This document shows, piece by piece, positions 11,269 to 22,900 of a stretch of DNA of 64,000 nucleotides (position 1 is the first letter of the stretch; the number at the start of each line of letters is the position of its first letter). The notes under the pieces were generated by a model, which saw nothing but the letters and a program-made list of their open reading frames with translations, did no database searches and was not told the origin of the DNA. This DNA is from Primula veris (lineage: Eukaryota > Streptophyta > Magnoliopsida > Ericales > Primulaceae). The DNA lies in NCBI GenBank assembly GCA_963682055.1, contig OY821750.1, positions 3,350,501 through 3,414,500 of the forward strand, given 5' to 3'. Made by a program: the position numbers and the translations under genes.

Positions 11269-11618
11269 GGATAAGGCCAGACTTACTTCTTAGTTTTTCA
11301 AATATCAAATTATTAATGGGAAATATAGAAACTTATTAAAAAAAACTTTTGACTAATTCATCTACTCCGAAGAAAGTTGGCCATTGCACAAATGCTTGGA
11401 TTTTGCTTTTAGAAAGTAATGTAAACTTCAAAAAGAATGAACAAGTTCACTTTAAATATAAAATTTAATAAAAATTGGAATACTAGTTTAATTAAGAATA
11501 TTAATTAGACACGGAAAATGTTTTAAATGCTGCTAACGTGTATACAATCGGCATTTACTTCCAACTAAGAAGCCAAAATACATTTGTTTTATTGTTTATC
11601 AAATTATGTTTGCATGTA

Positions 11619-11872
11619 AAAACAGCTTTTAAGCTGTTTACAGTAAGCTTGTAAGCTGTTTACAGTACAGCTTAAAGCTGTTTTTACAGGCTGTTTTAAA
11701 ACAGCTTTTAAGCTGTTTACAGTACAACTTTTAAGATGTTTTTAAACAGCTTACAAGCTGTACTGTAAATAGCTTACAAGCTGTACTGTAAACAGCTTAA
11801 AAGCTGTTTTTAAAACAGCCTATAAAAACAGCTTTTAAGCTGTTTACAGTATAACTTTTAAGCTGTTTTTTA
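11619..11872. repeat. Dense array of short inverted repeats (agctgtttacagta)
   Basis: About 250 bp built almost entirely from agctgtttacagta, its reverse complement tactgtaaacagct, and aaaacagcttttaagctg-type palindromes. The left and right halves are roughly reverse complements around position 11740, so the block can fold into nested hairpins. Subterminal arrays of this kind occur at the ends of some DNA transposons. Confidence 0.8.
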
Positions 11873-11988
11873 AAAACACGGTCAAAAACTGTTTCAAAAA
11901 TTATATACTATCCAAATAAGAACAATGCAATCATATACGACATATAATACGTAAATTACATGTAGGAAATAAGAAAGTGAAAATTTAC

Positions 11989-12976
11989 ATGTTCATGCGA
12001 CATCTGGTCAAACTGGTCCCGTATATGGACCACATTATGTACGTAGACATATGGTTTAAAATTAGCAAGCCTCACATTTTCCATCTGTAATATACAAATA
12101 AAAGCAGATAAACAACAAATATAAATAAAATAAGTAAATGATAAACACCCAAAAAAATACAAATCGAATACAAAAATTAAATAATATCATACCTGTAACC
12201 GAGGGGAAACCTATGGAATCCCTCAGGTGCGTCGATATCAGTAGACAATCCTTCACACGGTCTAACAGGCAGTAGCCTGGTTATCGTCCACATATCAAGA
12301 AGCATCACTGTCCCGCTTACTCCGCTAGATTTACCTCGCACCAATTTGCATAAATTAGCCTGCAAACAGGCCAGAAGAGCTGATCCCCAACTATACTCTG
12401 CACATGTGTCAAAATCCTCAAGAAATGGCAGAGGTCATAGTGGAATCTGATCACTGCTCTTATCTGAAAATACATGTGCACCAAGTAATAATAACATGAC
12501 AGGCCTATACTGATATAACAAGCCCTCTTCAGTAGGCTCGGGGGTAATTCACCGAAAGCATGTAACATCCAATCAAATTTAACTGTTAAACAGTTTGTAT
12601 CAACTTGATTGTCAGCAGGTCTAACACCCAACAAGCTCTCTACCAAATTCAACCTGCTCGCCTTGGTATCATTTCTCTCCGATCGGTTAACAGCACGACC
12701 ATCCATCCTCAGACCAAGCATGATCTTTACATCTTGTAACGATATCTTCAACTCTCCACCGACAAAATGGAACGAGTGGGTATCATCACGCCACCTATCA
12801 ACTAAGGCTGTAAGCAAGCCTCGATCTACGGTATAATTAACTATTTTGTACCACTCTTTCAGGCGTCGGTATCTGCCAACTATAATTATATAACCGTATC
12901 TTGTTCGCATCCCCTCTCCCCGCTTCTCTCCCAGCCTCCCAAGTCTGATTTGAAACCTGGCTGAGTCATGAAGAAC
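11989..12976 (-). pseudogene. Plant mobile domain (MAIN-like / PP7 long-form-like) gene relic
   Basis: The main segment (12317-12976) starts after an acceptor at 12977 and encodes the start of an aminotransferase-like plant mobile domain: LITALV-type RGLLTALVDRWRDDTHSFHF, then GELKISLQDVKIMLGLRMDG. The later part of the domain continues in another frame (LLLLGAHVF, PLPFLEDFD, WGSALLACLQANLCKLVRG, LLDMWTITRLLPVRP) to a donor at about 12190. This requires one frameshift near 12515, and one in-frame TGA lies between the IPL and PLPFLEDF motifs. A possible further exon lies at 11989-12088. MAIN-like proteins are nuclear in Arabidopsis, and the domain is widely carried by transposons. This copy cannot make a full domain. 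Confidence 0.75.
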
Positions 12977-13689
12977 CTGTATTAAACATTATATAAAATT
13001 AAATAATTTGTCGGAAAATGTGAGCCTATAAAATATAGTTGGTAAAATATATTCATCTAGAGAGTAATTAGGCCAACAAATCATGTTCGCTTTTCTATAG
13101 TGTTAGATTAGCTAAGATTCCGCAAAAAGAAGTTACAACTAATATTCATGCAAATAAAGTAATTAAAAAAAACCTAATTTTATAAAACAGCTAATTTTCA
13201 AAACGGGTAAATATTAATAAACCCTAACTATTTTTATTTTTCTCAATCAAAACAAGATAAGGAACATATACATTTAATGATAACCAAACAATTAGTAATA
13301 AATATCTAAATAAACAAATTTGAATAAAAAGTCTATTTTTTTATAAAACGGGAAAAATATCAACAAACCTAATTTTCTTTAATTAATATAAACAAACAAC
13401 AAGAATAGAAATTCTAAGTGAATAATCAATTAATCAAATGACATATTCTATATCTTTTTCCATATTTTGCAAATTAAAATTATATAAAATAAATAATAAA
13501 CTAGGGAATAAAGAAATAACTTGAATTAGGGTATCTAATTCGGTGAGTTAAAGATAAATGTGGTTTAATCGGACGAAATTTGATGGTTATGGTATTTATT
13601 TTCGTTGATTAGTGATGATTTGGGTTTTTTTTTCTTAAACTTCTCTGTTTTTTTTTTAATGAGAGATGTTTTTTCTGTTTAAATGACGC
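12977..13689. other. Gene-free stretch
   Basis: Very AT-rich. Nothing recognised. Confidence 0.5.
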
Positions 13690-13873
13690 AGGGACCAAAA
13701 GTGTAATTTCTGAAAATTCCGGTAAACCGTAGATAATATGTACGGTTTGTACATTTTTTGTACGGTTTGCACTGAAAACACAAACCGTAGATAAAATGTA
13801 CGGTTTATAAATAAAATGTACGGTTTGTATAAAAAATGTACGGTTCATGCGTTTTTTCAGAAAAATTGTAGTG
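13690..13873. repeat. Clustered tgtacggttt repeats with CACTA-like end
   Basis: At least seven copies of (t/a)gtacggttt or its complement aaaccgta lie within about 150 bp. The block ends with ttgtagtg (13866-13873), the reverse complement of the CACTACAA terminus common in plant CACTA (En/Spm) transposons. Short subterminal repeats next to such an end are typical of these elements. The opposite end was not found, so the element's extent is unknown. Confidence 0.5.
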
Positions 13874-14612
13874 TAAAAATCCAGCCTAAAGTTTATGATG
13901 TACAATATTCTTGGACTAAATGTTAGTGTTTTTTTGTTTTGAAAAAAAAAAAGAAAAAAAAGGGATTCTGTTATTGAAGAACCGTGTATATCCTCTAGTT
14001 TATGATAATAGTCGGAACCAAATAAAAAGAGCTATAGTGGCTGAGGGATGATACGACGCTAACACATGATCACTGGTGCAACCGTGCAAATTGGTACTGA
14101 AATTGTTAGGATTTCAATTATATTGTTTGTCACTGTATAAGAGTTTTATTTTTTCTCAGTTCTCTTCTATTCTGTATTTTAAACTTTTTTATGATATGTA
14201 ATATGTATGGCATCTCTAGCTTCCTACCCAATCATTTATAATATCATGCTAATGCACAAAGTTCTCAAATCATATTAAGTATTTTTCTGATGGAAATATC
14301 CAAGATTAAAACATTATCAATGAAAATGTTATAAAGGCAAGATATTGCACAATTACATCAGTTGATGTGGAAAAAACTATTGGGGCCAATGGTTTGCTGT
14401 AAAATCTATTTTTTGTATGTTTTTAGTGCCATTTAATTTAAGATCATCCAATTCAACTTCATTAAAAATACCAAATACCCAAAAGTATAATAGCTTCATT
14501 AAAAATACCATACCCAAAAGTCATTTTTCTAACACACGCATCTCTAACACTATTGATACAGTGTCAAACTTTTCAAATGAGGACGTTATATAATACTAAA
14601 TTTGAACACAGA
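13874..14612. other. Gene-free stretch downstream of FLX-like gene
   Basis: No gene recognised. It probably contains the 3' UTR of the FLX-like gene. A near-duplicate aaaataccaaatacccaaaagt motif occurs at about 14464 and 14504. Confidence 0.5.
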
Positions 14613-17600
14613 TCATGAAGGCATAGCATATGGGTAAGGATAAGCTGCAGCAGCCGCTGCTACCGCTCTCTTCTCTGCATTTGTCAGCTCACCACGTAGC
14701 TTCTCAATCTCTCGAGCCAATGAAATCATTTCTTTCTCCATTGCCTGACTTTGTTCGAGGTTGCTAGCATGTACCTGTAATGAGTTCGAGTCAGGAGCCA
14801 AGAGAGAAACATGGAGGGATAAGATAAACTGTAAACATATGAGGTCAACTAATAAATAATCAATTGATGACCCATAGGACTTTCATCATATAATGGAAAG
14901 CCAAGGGACTGATATACAATTTTTTGAAATAGAACAGTAGAAGAAACCCTAAATAGGAAGGTAATGCTAATAATTGGGGTCGGAATGAATATTTGTTTCT
15001 TTCCTATAGTTTAGCATGCATTTTCTAATGATTAGTTTCTTACCTTTCAATTAGTGTCGGTGTAAGCATTCTTTTCGATTGAAAATACATAGGAAAACGG
15101 TCTCATTACTGCATCAAATTTTGAAATTGCTGACCTCCTTTAGTGGCAGCTGAGCTTAAAAGCTGGAATTAATCTGGTTGCCAGCTTTTAATTATTATTT
15201 TTCCAAATAAGCTAGAAATGTCAACCTAGATGAACCTAGCTTTTCCAACTAAACCAAGAAATCCATACTATTATTTAACTAAAATCAACAACCAAACAAG
15301 CGCAACTTGTGTAATTGTTTGAGAGTTGACCCGCATTACTTACCTTCTTTTCGTACTCGATTGCAGCTCTTCCTCTTTCGATATGATGGCGCATGGTGTC
15401 GATTTCAGCTTCAACAGTAGGCAACTGTCGCAACTCAGACCTTGCCTTTATTAGGTCAATCTCCACTGCTTTTGCCTTAACGGTAAGCTCGTGCTTCGAA
15501 GCTGTAAGCTTCTGTACGTCAGCCTTGACTTGCGCTAAGTCAGGACCGAGGCCGTCGAGGGACCGGACCTCGGCCTCCATCTTCACAGACCGCTCATAGA
15601 CATCCCTTACCTGTAATAGGGGGACAGAACCAGGATTAGATCATGGGATTTGGAATTTAAGTTAAAAAGGAAGTGGCAATGCCAAATTACTACTTTAAAG
15701 AATTGTCTTTAATGCATATTAACAGTTTTTGAGCAAGCTTTTTCCCAATTGCTTGTTTTTTAACAGCTTCTTGACCAAAAAAGGTGATGCCAAACCCACC
15801 CCAAGTCTACTGATTCACCACCTCTACTAATTTTAGCAATTCTAATAATCTTTCTACTATAATTATTAATTATTTAATACCACATGAGCCTCTTTCTCGG
15901 CCATAATCTTAGCAGAGGCTAATTTCACTAATTTACTCATTTCAATAATTAGTAGCCTAAGCTGATTTAACTAAATGTTTTACATAATTTAATCAATTAT
16001 TTGTCTAGTTTAAAAAGTTCTACTAATTCTAATATTTTCTGCTAACGCTTGTGATTATTCTACTAATTTATGCAAAAAAAAGACAATTGGCCATCATTCT
16101 ACTAATTATACTAGCTTTACCAATACCACTAAGTTACTAATCCTACTTATTTTTATCAATTTCTACGTCCCATAATAATTCAGTAGTCTAGTTAGGTGGG
16201 TTTGTATGCCTTTACTTTTAACATTTAATCATACTCTCTGTAAATTTAAATATGTTTGTTGATTACAAAGCCAATAAGCAAGTACCTCAAGGTTATAATA
16301 GTAATAACAAACCTTAAAAAAACCATACTGAACAAGTGAACCTGAGCATTATTCTGTTAAATACTTAAAATCCAATTTGAACTATTAGTACTCCCTCTGT
16401 CCCGAAATAAGTGTCTTGTATTCCTTTTTGTGACGTCCCAAAATAAGGGTCCGCTTTGCTTTTTTATGTATTTTTTTTTTTTAGTTTAAACGTAACAAAA
16501 TTATACTCAAAACCTCACATTTTAATTAAAAAGTAGTTTTTGTTTGAAAATTTTGATTTTTTAATGTTTTTGTGTTGAGTTTTTACCGAAATTGTTTCAA
16601 ATCCTTAAATAACACGGTTTTCGAGGCAGGACACTTATTTTGGGACGGAGGGAGTATTATATTACAGACCTGAGCCTCTTTTTCTGCTTTTATTTAAGCA
16701 GCGGCGGATGGCACCGTAGATCGAGGTGTGCTACGTAGAACTCTTGTTTGACCGCCATGTGCGCCGCTGATTGTCCTTTAGCAGTGCTTTTATCTCTCTC
16801 TTGTTCGACGCTATTCTGTCTTCCGTGGCGGCGCCACTACGCTATTATTTATACTAATTTCTAATAATGTTGCAAAAACAAATGGCCTCTAGCCTACTAC
16901 TAATTTCACTAATTATTTGGCTAATTTTATTGATTTACTACCTTATACTAGACTACTACACAGTAACCATTACTAATTGTTTGGCTGATAGTAGTACTAA
17001 TTTTACCGCATTTTGTCAATTTGATCAATTTTTTTCCGCAAATTATGGACGAAAACAATGGCCTCTACCCTTCTACTAAGTGCCTGTTTGGCGACGACTT
17101 TTCTTAGCTTTTTTTGCTTAGGTGTTTGGTTTGGTAGTTTTTTTTTTTTTTTTTTGCGTTTTAGGTCGAAAAAGCTAAAAAAAAACTCAAAAGCACGGAA
17201 GCTAAGAATTTGCGGAACTGTTTAGCTTTTACACAAAAAATATAAATATTCAAATAAAATACGTTTGTTTATACTTTATATACAAGTCACTTATAAGTTA
17301 AAATAAGTAAAAACCGACTTATCAATAAAAATAAGTTAACAAAGTCACTTTTAAGCAAGAATGCTACGATGATGCCAAACACTAAACTGTAATTTAAGCA
17401 AGATTTTTCCCAATTGCTTTTTTTAAGCAGCTTTTTAACCAAAAAAAGCCGATGCCAAACGCACCCTAAATCAACTAATTTTAGCAATTCTAATAATCTT
17501 TAAAACTACGATTACAGCTATATAATAATGAATAATCACCTGGGCGTCTTTTTCGGCTTTTATTTCGGTAGCGACGGAAGCCACGTGGCGTAATTCCAGC

Positions 17601-17803
17601 TGTGCTACGGAGAGTTCCTGTTTGAGCGCCACGTGGGTCGCCGCTAGCCGTTGATTGTCTTGTAACAGCGCTTTTATCTCTCTCTCGTTCGATTCTATTC
17701 TGTCTTCTACGGCGGCGCTACGGCGGAGTATGTCGCCGGAGGATCGTCGTGGCGGCGGCGGTGGTGATCGGTCTCTTGGTTCGGCGTACCTTCTTCCCGC
17801 CAT
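14613..17803 (-). CDS. FLXL1: FLX-like coiled-coil protein (FLX-like 1 type)
   Basis: Three coding exons: 17803-17540, 15610-15344 and 14774-14613. All have GT-AG borders in phase 0, giving 230 residues. The start is the ATG at 17803 (MAGRR, the family's usual beginning). A proline- and arginine-rich N-terminus precedes a long coiled coil of about 170 residues with family blocks such as DNQRLAATHVALKQEL, DVYERSVKMEAEVRSLDGL, EYEKK and LEQSQAMEKEMISLAREIEK. The tail is Ala-rich and ends YPYPYAMPS. The Arabidopsis founder FLX acts with FRIGIDA in activating FLC; FLX-like 1 has no firmly settled role. The C-terminal tail is shorter than I recall for FLX-like 1, so an unrecognised last exon is possible. 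Intron 1 (about 1.9 kb) contains partial copies of exon 1. Confidence 0.9.
15885..15925 (-). pseudogene. Short remnant of FLX exon 1 3' end
   Basis: The string gagcctctttctcggccata, followed by atcttagcagaggc, parallels the donor-proximal end of exon 1 (17541-17575) and of the longer copy at 16671. Flanking intron text at 15833-15880 also matches that next to the true exon (17475-17530). It looks like a third, mostly lost copy. Confidence 0.4.
16391..16654. mobile_element. Stowaway-type MITE
   Basis: 264 bp, starting ctccctctgtcccgaaataa and ending with the inverted form ttattttgggacggagggag. TA dinucleotides lie directly outside both ends, as expected for Tc1/mariner-derived Stowaway elements. 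It sits in intron 1 of the FLX-like gene. Confidence 0.92.
16671..16855 (-). pseudogene. Degenerate duplicate of FLX-like exon 1
   Basis: About 180 bp align with the 3' two-thirds of the true exon 1 (17540-17720). Matching stretches include cttttatctctctct and the ggcggcgc block. Relative to the real exon there are many substitutions and at least one deletion of several bases that breaks the frame. It lies in intron 1, in the same orientation as the gene, 0.9 kb from the parent exon, and has lost its start codon region. Confidence 0.8.
17080..17468. mobile_element. MITE-like element in FLX intron 1
   Basis: Begins agtgcctgtttggcgacgac and ends gccgatgccaaacgcaccct, which are imperfect inverted repeats of each other. 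The interior is AT-rich with repeated aagcttttt/aaaagct text. A related right end occurs at about 15730-15803. It is probably hAT-like, but the target duplication is not clear. Confidence 0.5.
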
Positions 17804-17811
17804 AGACACTC

Positions 17812-17873
17812 TCTCTCTATATATATATTTATATGTATCTATATATATATATATATATATGTATATCTATATG
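17812..17873. repeat. TA-rich microsatellite next to FLX start codon
   Basis: A run of ctctctc followed by about 55 bp of (TA)n with scattered substitutions. It lies immediately upstream of the FLX-like ATG, in the position of its leader or core promoter. Its length is likely to vary between individuals. Confidence 0.8.
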
Positions 17874-17879
17874 ATGTGA

Positions 17880-18568
17880 TTTTGTTTTTTTTTATTTTGT
17901 TTGGTTTTACCTAATGTTTGTTTTTTTGTTAATTAGTACACCAAATTAAGAGTTATATTAAATTATATGATATTTTGTTCGTATCCAAATAAGTGACATC
18001 ACAAGATTACGTGCAAATTTGATTTAAAAATAAGTGATGTAAGTTGAATTATTTATTAATCTTTTTGAAAATTTTAATTTTCGCAACTTAGATACGGTAG
18101 TTTTATAATTCAAAGTTACACTTAATTTCACACTTCAACACTTATTTAGGTTACAAATGGAGTATTTGGTTACTATTTATCAACTGGTTTCTGCTTTTGG
18201 AAATATCTTTTTTTTCTAATGTTTTCCAATAATGGATCTAGATCTTTTTCCATGTTATTTTATGGGCAAATCGTTACAAAAAATGTGCATGTATAGTTTT
18301 TAAGCCACTCACATAATCACATTTGCAAATTTTGGGTTTCAGATGCGTATACATATACTATTATCATTATTAACATGAACATTTTTTAAAACTTAATTGT
18401 AACAAAGTATAATTATTTGAAGTGCGTAAAATAGGCGAACAATTTGAAGTGTTATAATATGATCATTTTGAGTGTGAAATCGCGTTTTGACATAACCCTA
18501 TTCGTTTCGTTAATTTTTATTTACGTCTCATATTATATTATTTTTACTATAAGGTGGCAAAAATAAAA
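17880..18568. other. Upstream region of FLX-like gene
   Basis: AT-rich with no further gene. It presumably holds the FLX-like promoter. No specific regulatory site is claimed. Confidence 0.5.
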
Positions 18569-18650
18569 CGTCGACAGCAGGATTCGAACCTGCGCAGGCA
18601 AAGCCCAACAGATTTCGAGTCTGTCTCCTTAACCACTCGGACATATCGAC
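18569..18650 (-). tRNA. tRNA-Ser(CGA)
   Basis: 82 nt. On the minus strand it starts GTCGATA and pairs with TGTCGAC before discriminator G. The anticodon loop CTCGAAA gives anticodon CGA (reads UCG). A long variable arm (TTGGGCTTTGCCTGC) is typical of serine tRNAs, and GGTTCGAATCC forms the T arm (B box). A TTTT run follows directly, as expected for an RNA polymerase III terminator. No intron and no encoded CCA. It lies 96 bp from the tRNA-Lys gene in the same orientation. Confidence 0.96.
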
Positions 18651-18746
18651 TTTTTTGTACATAGTCCATTATAATATTATTTATATACTTTAATTTATTT
18701 AGGCTTATATGAGATACAGTTAAAAAATATTAAAATAAATAAAATT

Positions 18747-18819
18747 CGCCCACCGAGGGGCTCGAACCCTCGACCACAAGGTTAAGAGCCTTGCGCTCTA
18801 CCAACTGAGCTAGACGGGC
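18747..18819 (-). tRNA. tRNA-Lys(CTT)
   Basis: 73 nt. The acceptor GCCCGTC pairs with GGTGGGC, discriminator G. The D arm contains TAGCTCAGTTGGTAGAGC, the anticodon loop CTCTTAA gives CTT, and the T arm is GAGGGTTCGAGCCCCTC. A TTTT run follows the 3' end. It forms a two-gene cluster with the neighbouring tRNA-Ser. Confidence 0.97.
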
Positions 18820-19953
18820 TTCTTGTTATATTGTCAAATTATAAAATATTTATTCAATAAATATCTGTTTAACTTTCTTTTCCTTTTTACTAGTGTTGTA
18901 AGTTGGTGGAAATATAGATTTTAGTCACATATTGGTTATATGGTGGAAGAGTTGATATCTATCTCGATAAAAACATTGTTACAGTTAGGTTGTGATTTAT
19001 AGAGCGATATGTATACTTTCGGTATGTGTGATGCGGGATTCTATGATTTTTTTATGTTCTTCTTTTCTAATAGGCTTCTGTGGTAGTATTAATTGAGTTT
19101 TTTCTCTTCTTCTAGTTACTAGTCAATACTAACAACTCCAATCTCAGGTGCAAAAACTTGCTAAATTTAACATGTATATTGTATTCGGTGAATAACTTTA
19201 TGTTTATGTGTCAATATTTAACAATAAAAAACTAGCTAACAGGTCTAATGTAGATGGTCTAAGACTACAAATTGGAGTTTTACATATCAATTACAGTGCT
19301 CATCATGTTGGGATCGTCGGATTGATGGGCCAAATCCGAGTCTCCTATCGGCCCAGACTCCTATGGGAGGCAACAGTGAGGAATTTTCAGCCTATTGATT
19401 GCTAACAAACGTGACCTCTAACAAAAGTTATGGCGTTTGCCTTTAGTTCTGTTGGGGGTCGTGGGATCAATAATATCGTAGGAAGCAAGTGTAGCCTTTT
19501 CTCAGCGTAAATTGCTATCTTTGATTGTGTAATCAATCTTGTATATTCACTCAACCTTTTGATGCAAGCCATGTTAGTTTTGTACCTTTACTTAATATAA
19601 CCAATTACAAAAAGTGGAGACTTTACAATGGCACAGCCGGAGATGATGAATAATGACCACTACTACTCTTGGAACAATTACCATCACAATTAAATCAACA
19701 TTATCGCTAGAGAAAGACATTGTCATATCAGGCTATGCACGTAGCTTCGGATTACAAACGTTTTATGTACATTAGAGATGCATAATCACATAGCACATGA
19801 CATTTTATTCAGCAAACTACTTAAGATTTCTTCTTATTACTACTTTTGTATCTTGGAAAAAACCTAAAATAAAACTTTTAATCAAAAGCCCTGTTTGAAA
19901 TTGTGCTCAAGTCCCGAAAAGAGATAAAAGTCGCCCTACATCATGCAGCAACG
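18820..19953. other. Gene-free stretch; probable ferritin 3' UTR at its right end
   Basis: Apart from a short rRNA-like fragment (19349-19388), nothing is recognised. The last few hundred bases should include the 3' UTR of the ferritin gene. Confidence 0.5.
19349..19388 (+). pseudogene. Short fragment resembling bacterial/organellar 16S rRNA
   Basis: cggcccagactcctatggga, followed by ggcaacagtgaggaattttc, matches the universally conserved 16S segment around E. coli position 340 with about three or four changes. The flanking bases do not continue the rRNA. The likely source is an old plastid or mitochondrial DNA insertion. Confidence 0.55.
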
Positions 19954-22900
19954 TCAGCCGTGGAGAAGCATTTGATCGAAGTGCCAAACCCCTGAAATTA
20001 AAGAGAATGGGTACATAGTCGCTAAAAATAAGCATGGAAAAACACATAATTTAATGTAAAAGGCGAGAATAGGCGAAAACTGAACACAAGATTTTTCAAA
20101 AAGAAGAACATTTTGTAGATTGAGAAAAAAATTTGAACCAGTACCATGTCCTTTCCCCACTCTTCTTAGCTGAGCCACATATTCTGATATCTTCTTTATG
20201 GCTTCTACCTAGAAACAAAAAGGCGATACAAAAATCAAAACTTCAAAACAATTACGACGTGTAGAAAGCAATCGGTTCCTTTTCAAAGTAACACAAAAAA
20301 GTACTGTCAGGTTGACTGGAAAGGACTAAGGAAGTGCAATCTGACCTGCTCATTTAAAAACTCGTTTTCAACAAAATGGGTCAACTGCACATCATTGTTG
20401 CGAGAGGCTACCTATAATGTCAGCAAAAATTAATAACGATCCTTTAAGAAAATATATAATTGCAACCAAATCCAATCACTCGAGCATAACGAATGGTTTT
20501 GAGATATCAAAGTATGCTAGTTTCTTGCTGGATGTTAACCAGCTTCATAAAAAAATAGAAACTACAGGAAAAACATAAGCATTAGACAAAGATCTCTCAC
20601 CGCATGCAGATTTAGAAGTTTCTCGTTAGTTAATTTCTCCAAAGACAACACAAGCTCCATCGCTACAAATAATCACAAAATATCATCAGAAGATATTACG
20701 GAGTAAAAGTTTGAGCATCAGTGCTCTTACATAATTCACCTAAGAGCACATGTCAGGTAAAGTCACACAGCTACTACTGCTAAGATAAAAAAAATAAAAA
20801 ATCTACTCATATGAGATATTACTAAACAATGAATTTTAGGAAAATAAGTATACTAGGATTGTTATCCTCATTGAAATCGCTCGATTACTAAGTTACGAGT
20901 GATTAGAACATATTAACACCCACAAGCATACATAATCAAATTGTTTACCTACCAGAATGCAGTCAATGGAGAACCCATTTACACCAAAAGTTCATGCGTA
21001 TTTTATCATAAGATACTATCGGACAGAGATGAATAACGAAGAAGAAGAAAACAATTAAAATGCCTACTCATGGCGGTCACCTACGGTTAAGGACATAATT
21101 ATATCTGCATATACCTAAACTTCAAAGCCTCCTCCTGACTAGCTTTTATTTATGAAACATGAAAAATATACTGAGAAGGAATAGGGTGACAAAGCTGCTT
21201 AAGCCGGACATCTATCTGTTTAGAACAACTATCAATCTAGTAGAGTAAATGAAATCATTATGTAATAATTATACATCATGAGAGATATATAGTGTTCGTC
21301 TACCTGTATGTTTAGACCTTAATAACATAACATGTAAACTGCTTCCCTTTTTATCACTTACCATCATAACATGTTTAAAAACCCAATACTAGAAAGATTA
21401 AACAAGGTCCTTTCGAAAGCCAAAACTAAAAATAAGACAAAGATCTAATGCCTACGAGTCCCAAAAACAAAAAGAAGACCCTTATTTACGATAAGTAGAG
21501 CCAATATATCATACCATGCAATGCGTCTCCTTTCTCAGCATTCTCAAAGTCAGATACAGGCATCAGAATGGACTGCAATTTCACTCTCCCACCCCTTTTA
21601 TTCTGATAATTTTACGACATGTAAGTTTAAGAAATTCAAAACTGAACTTAAGCTCAAAAAAGACCGTGCGGCACAAATATTTCCAATTACCTGATACTCC
21701 ATAAATTTTTCAGCATGGCCCCTCTCTTCTTCGCTTGATTCCTTGAAGAACCTGCAGTAAGCAATCTTAAATTTATCAAGCTTTCACGGTTTCACCTACT
21801 AAACCATTTTAAAAATATAATGAGAAAATAGAGTAATGAAAATTACTTTGCAAAACCCTTTCGCGCAATGTTATCCCGGTCAAAATAAGCATACAGAGCG
21901 TGGTACACGTAAGAAACATTGTATTCAACACTGCGAACACAAATAAAAGTAGAAATGTAAATCAGAAGAAAAAAGAGCAAAAGTGTGTAACAAAAAAACA
22001 ACTGCAACCATAAGTGAGAAATATGTTCTTCAAAGTCACAACCAATCCCAGAAGTAAACACTGGAGCACAGCTAAAAAGATGAGGAAAAAGAAATTCCAT
22101 AAGCGAGTCCTTTGAGTATACAAGAAGCTTCTTTGGTTTAAGGACCTTGCCTATTTAAGCTTATCTGTCGTTCAAAATTTAAAACATACCATTCCTTCTT
22201 TCCATCCTTGGTCACTAAAGGTTGATTCAGTCTTCCTTTTAGTCTAAAGAAACCCCAAAATCGGCTTTTTTTTTCTTTTTCTTTTGAACCCTTTTATTAA
22301 TGTCTGTACCTTTTTTGCATGTAGTTACAGGATAAGATGCTAAACTTTTTTGGCATGTAGTTTCAGGATAGGATACTAAAAAAATTTAAGAAATTCTTTT
22401 TCCCTCTTCCAGCCTTCAAGACCAGACCGCCTCTCCTTAAGAAAAACAAAATTTTCAACTAGTTTTTTAGTTGAAAACTGCAGGGAAACAATCAATAAAC
22501 TAAAACCCCCCATATCTGTTTCAAACAACTATGCAAGACCGGATTATTACTACCTTCCATTTCTCAATTAGGTACAGTTTTACGCTACCTTCTGTACCCT
22601 GCACTAATAATTAACTGGCTATTCCAATACTAATTACGTGTTACTTAATTTCACCCTTTTGTCCAACCATAACTATCCCCATAGATATTTCCAAATCTTA
22701 AGAGAATTACTTATCCTCGCCATTTTAACAGCGTTGTATGTCATTACATATGCAGCCAAAGTTATAACTCACATGTCATGATCTGAGACTACAAATTCTT
22801 TTAGCAAAAGTGTGTTACTATGAAGTAACATGCAATTGGGAACCAAACACAAGTACATAATACCATATATACATTAGCAATTTACTTAAGACATGGCCAC

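Noticed and set aside
12609..12836. Plus-strand 75-codon frame
   Set aside because: Antisense shadow of the plant mobile domain relic.
17287..17487. 66-codon minus frame next to FLX exon 1
   Set aside because: Lies within a MITE-like insertion; no domain.
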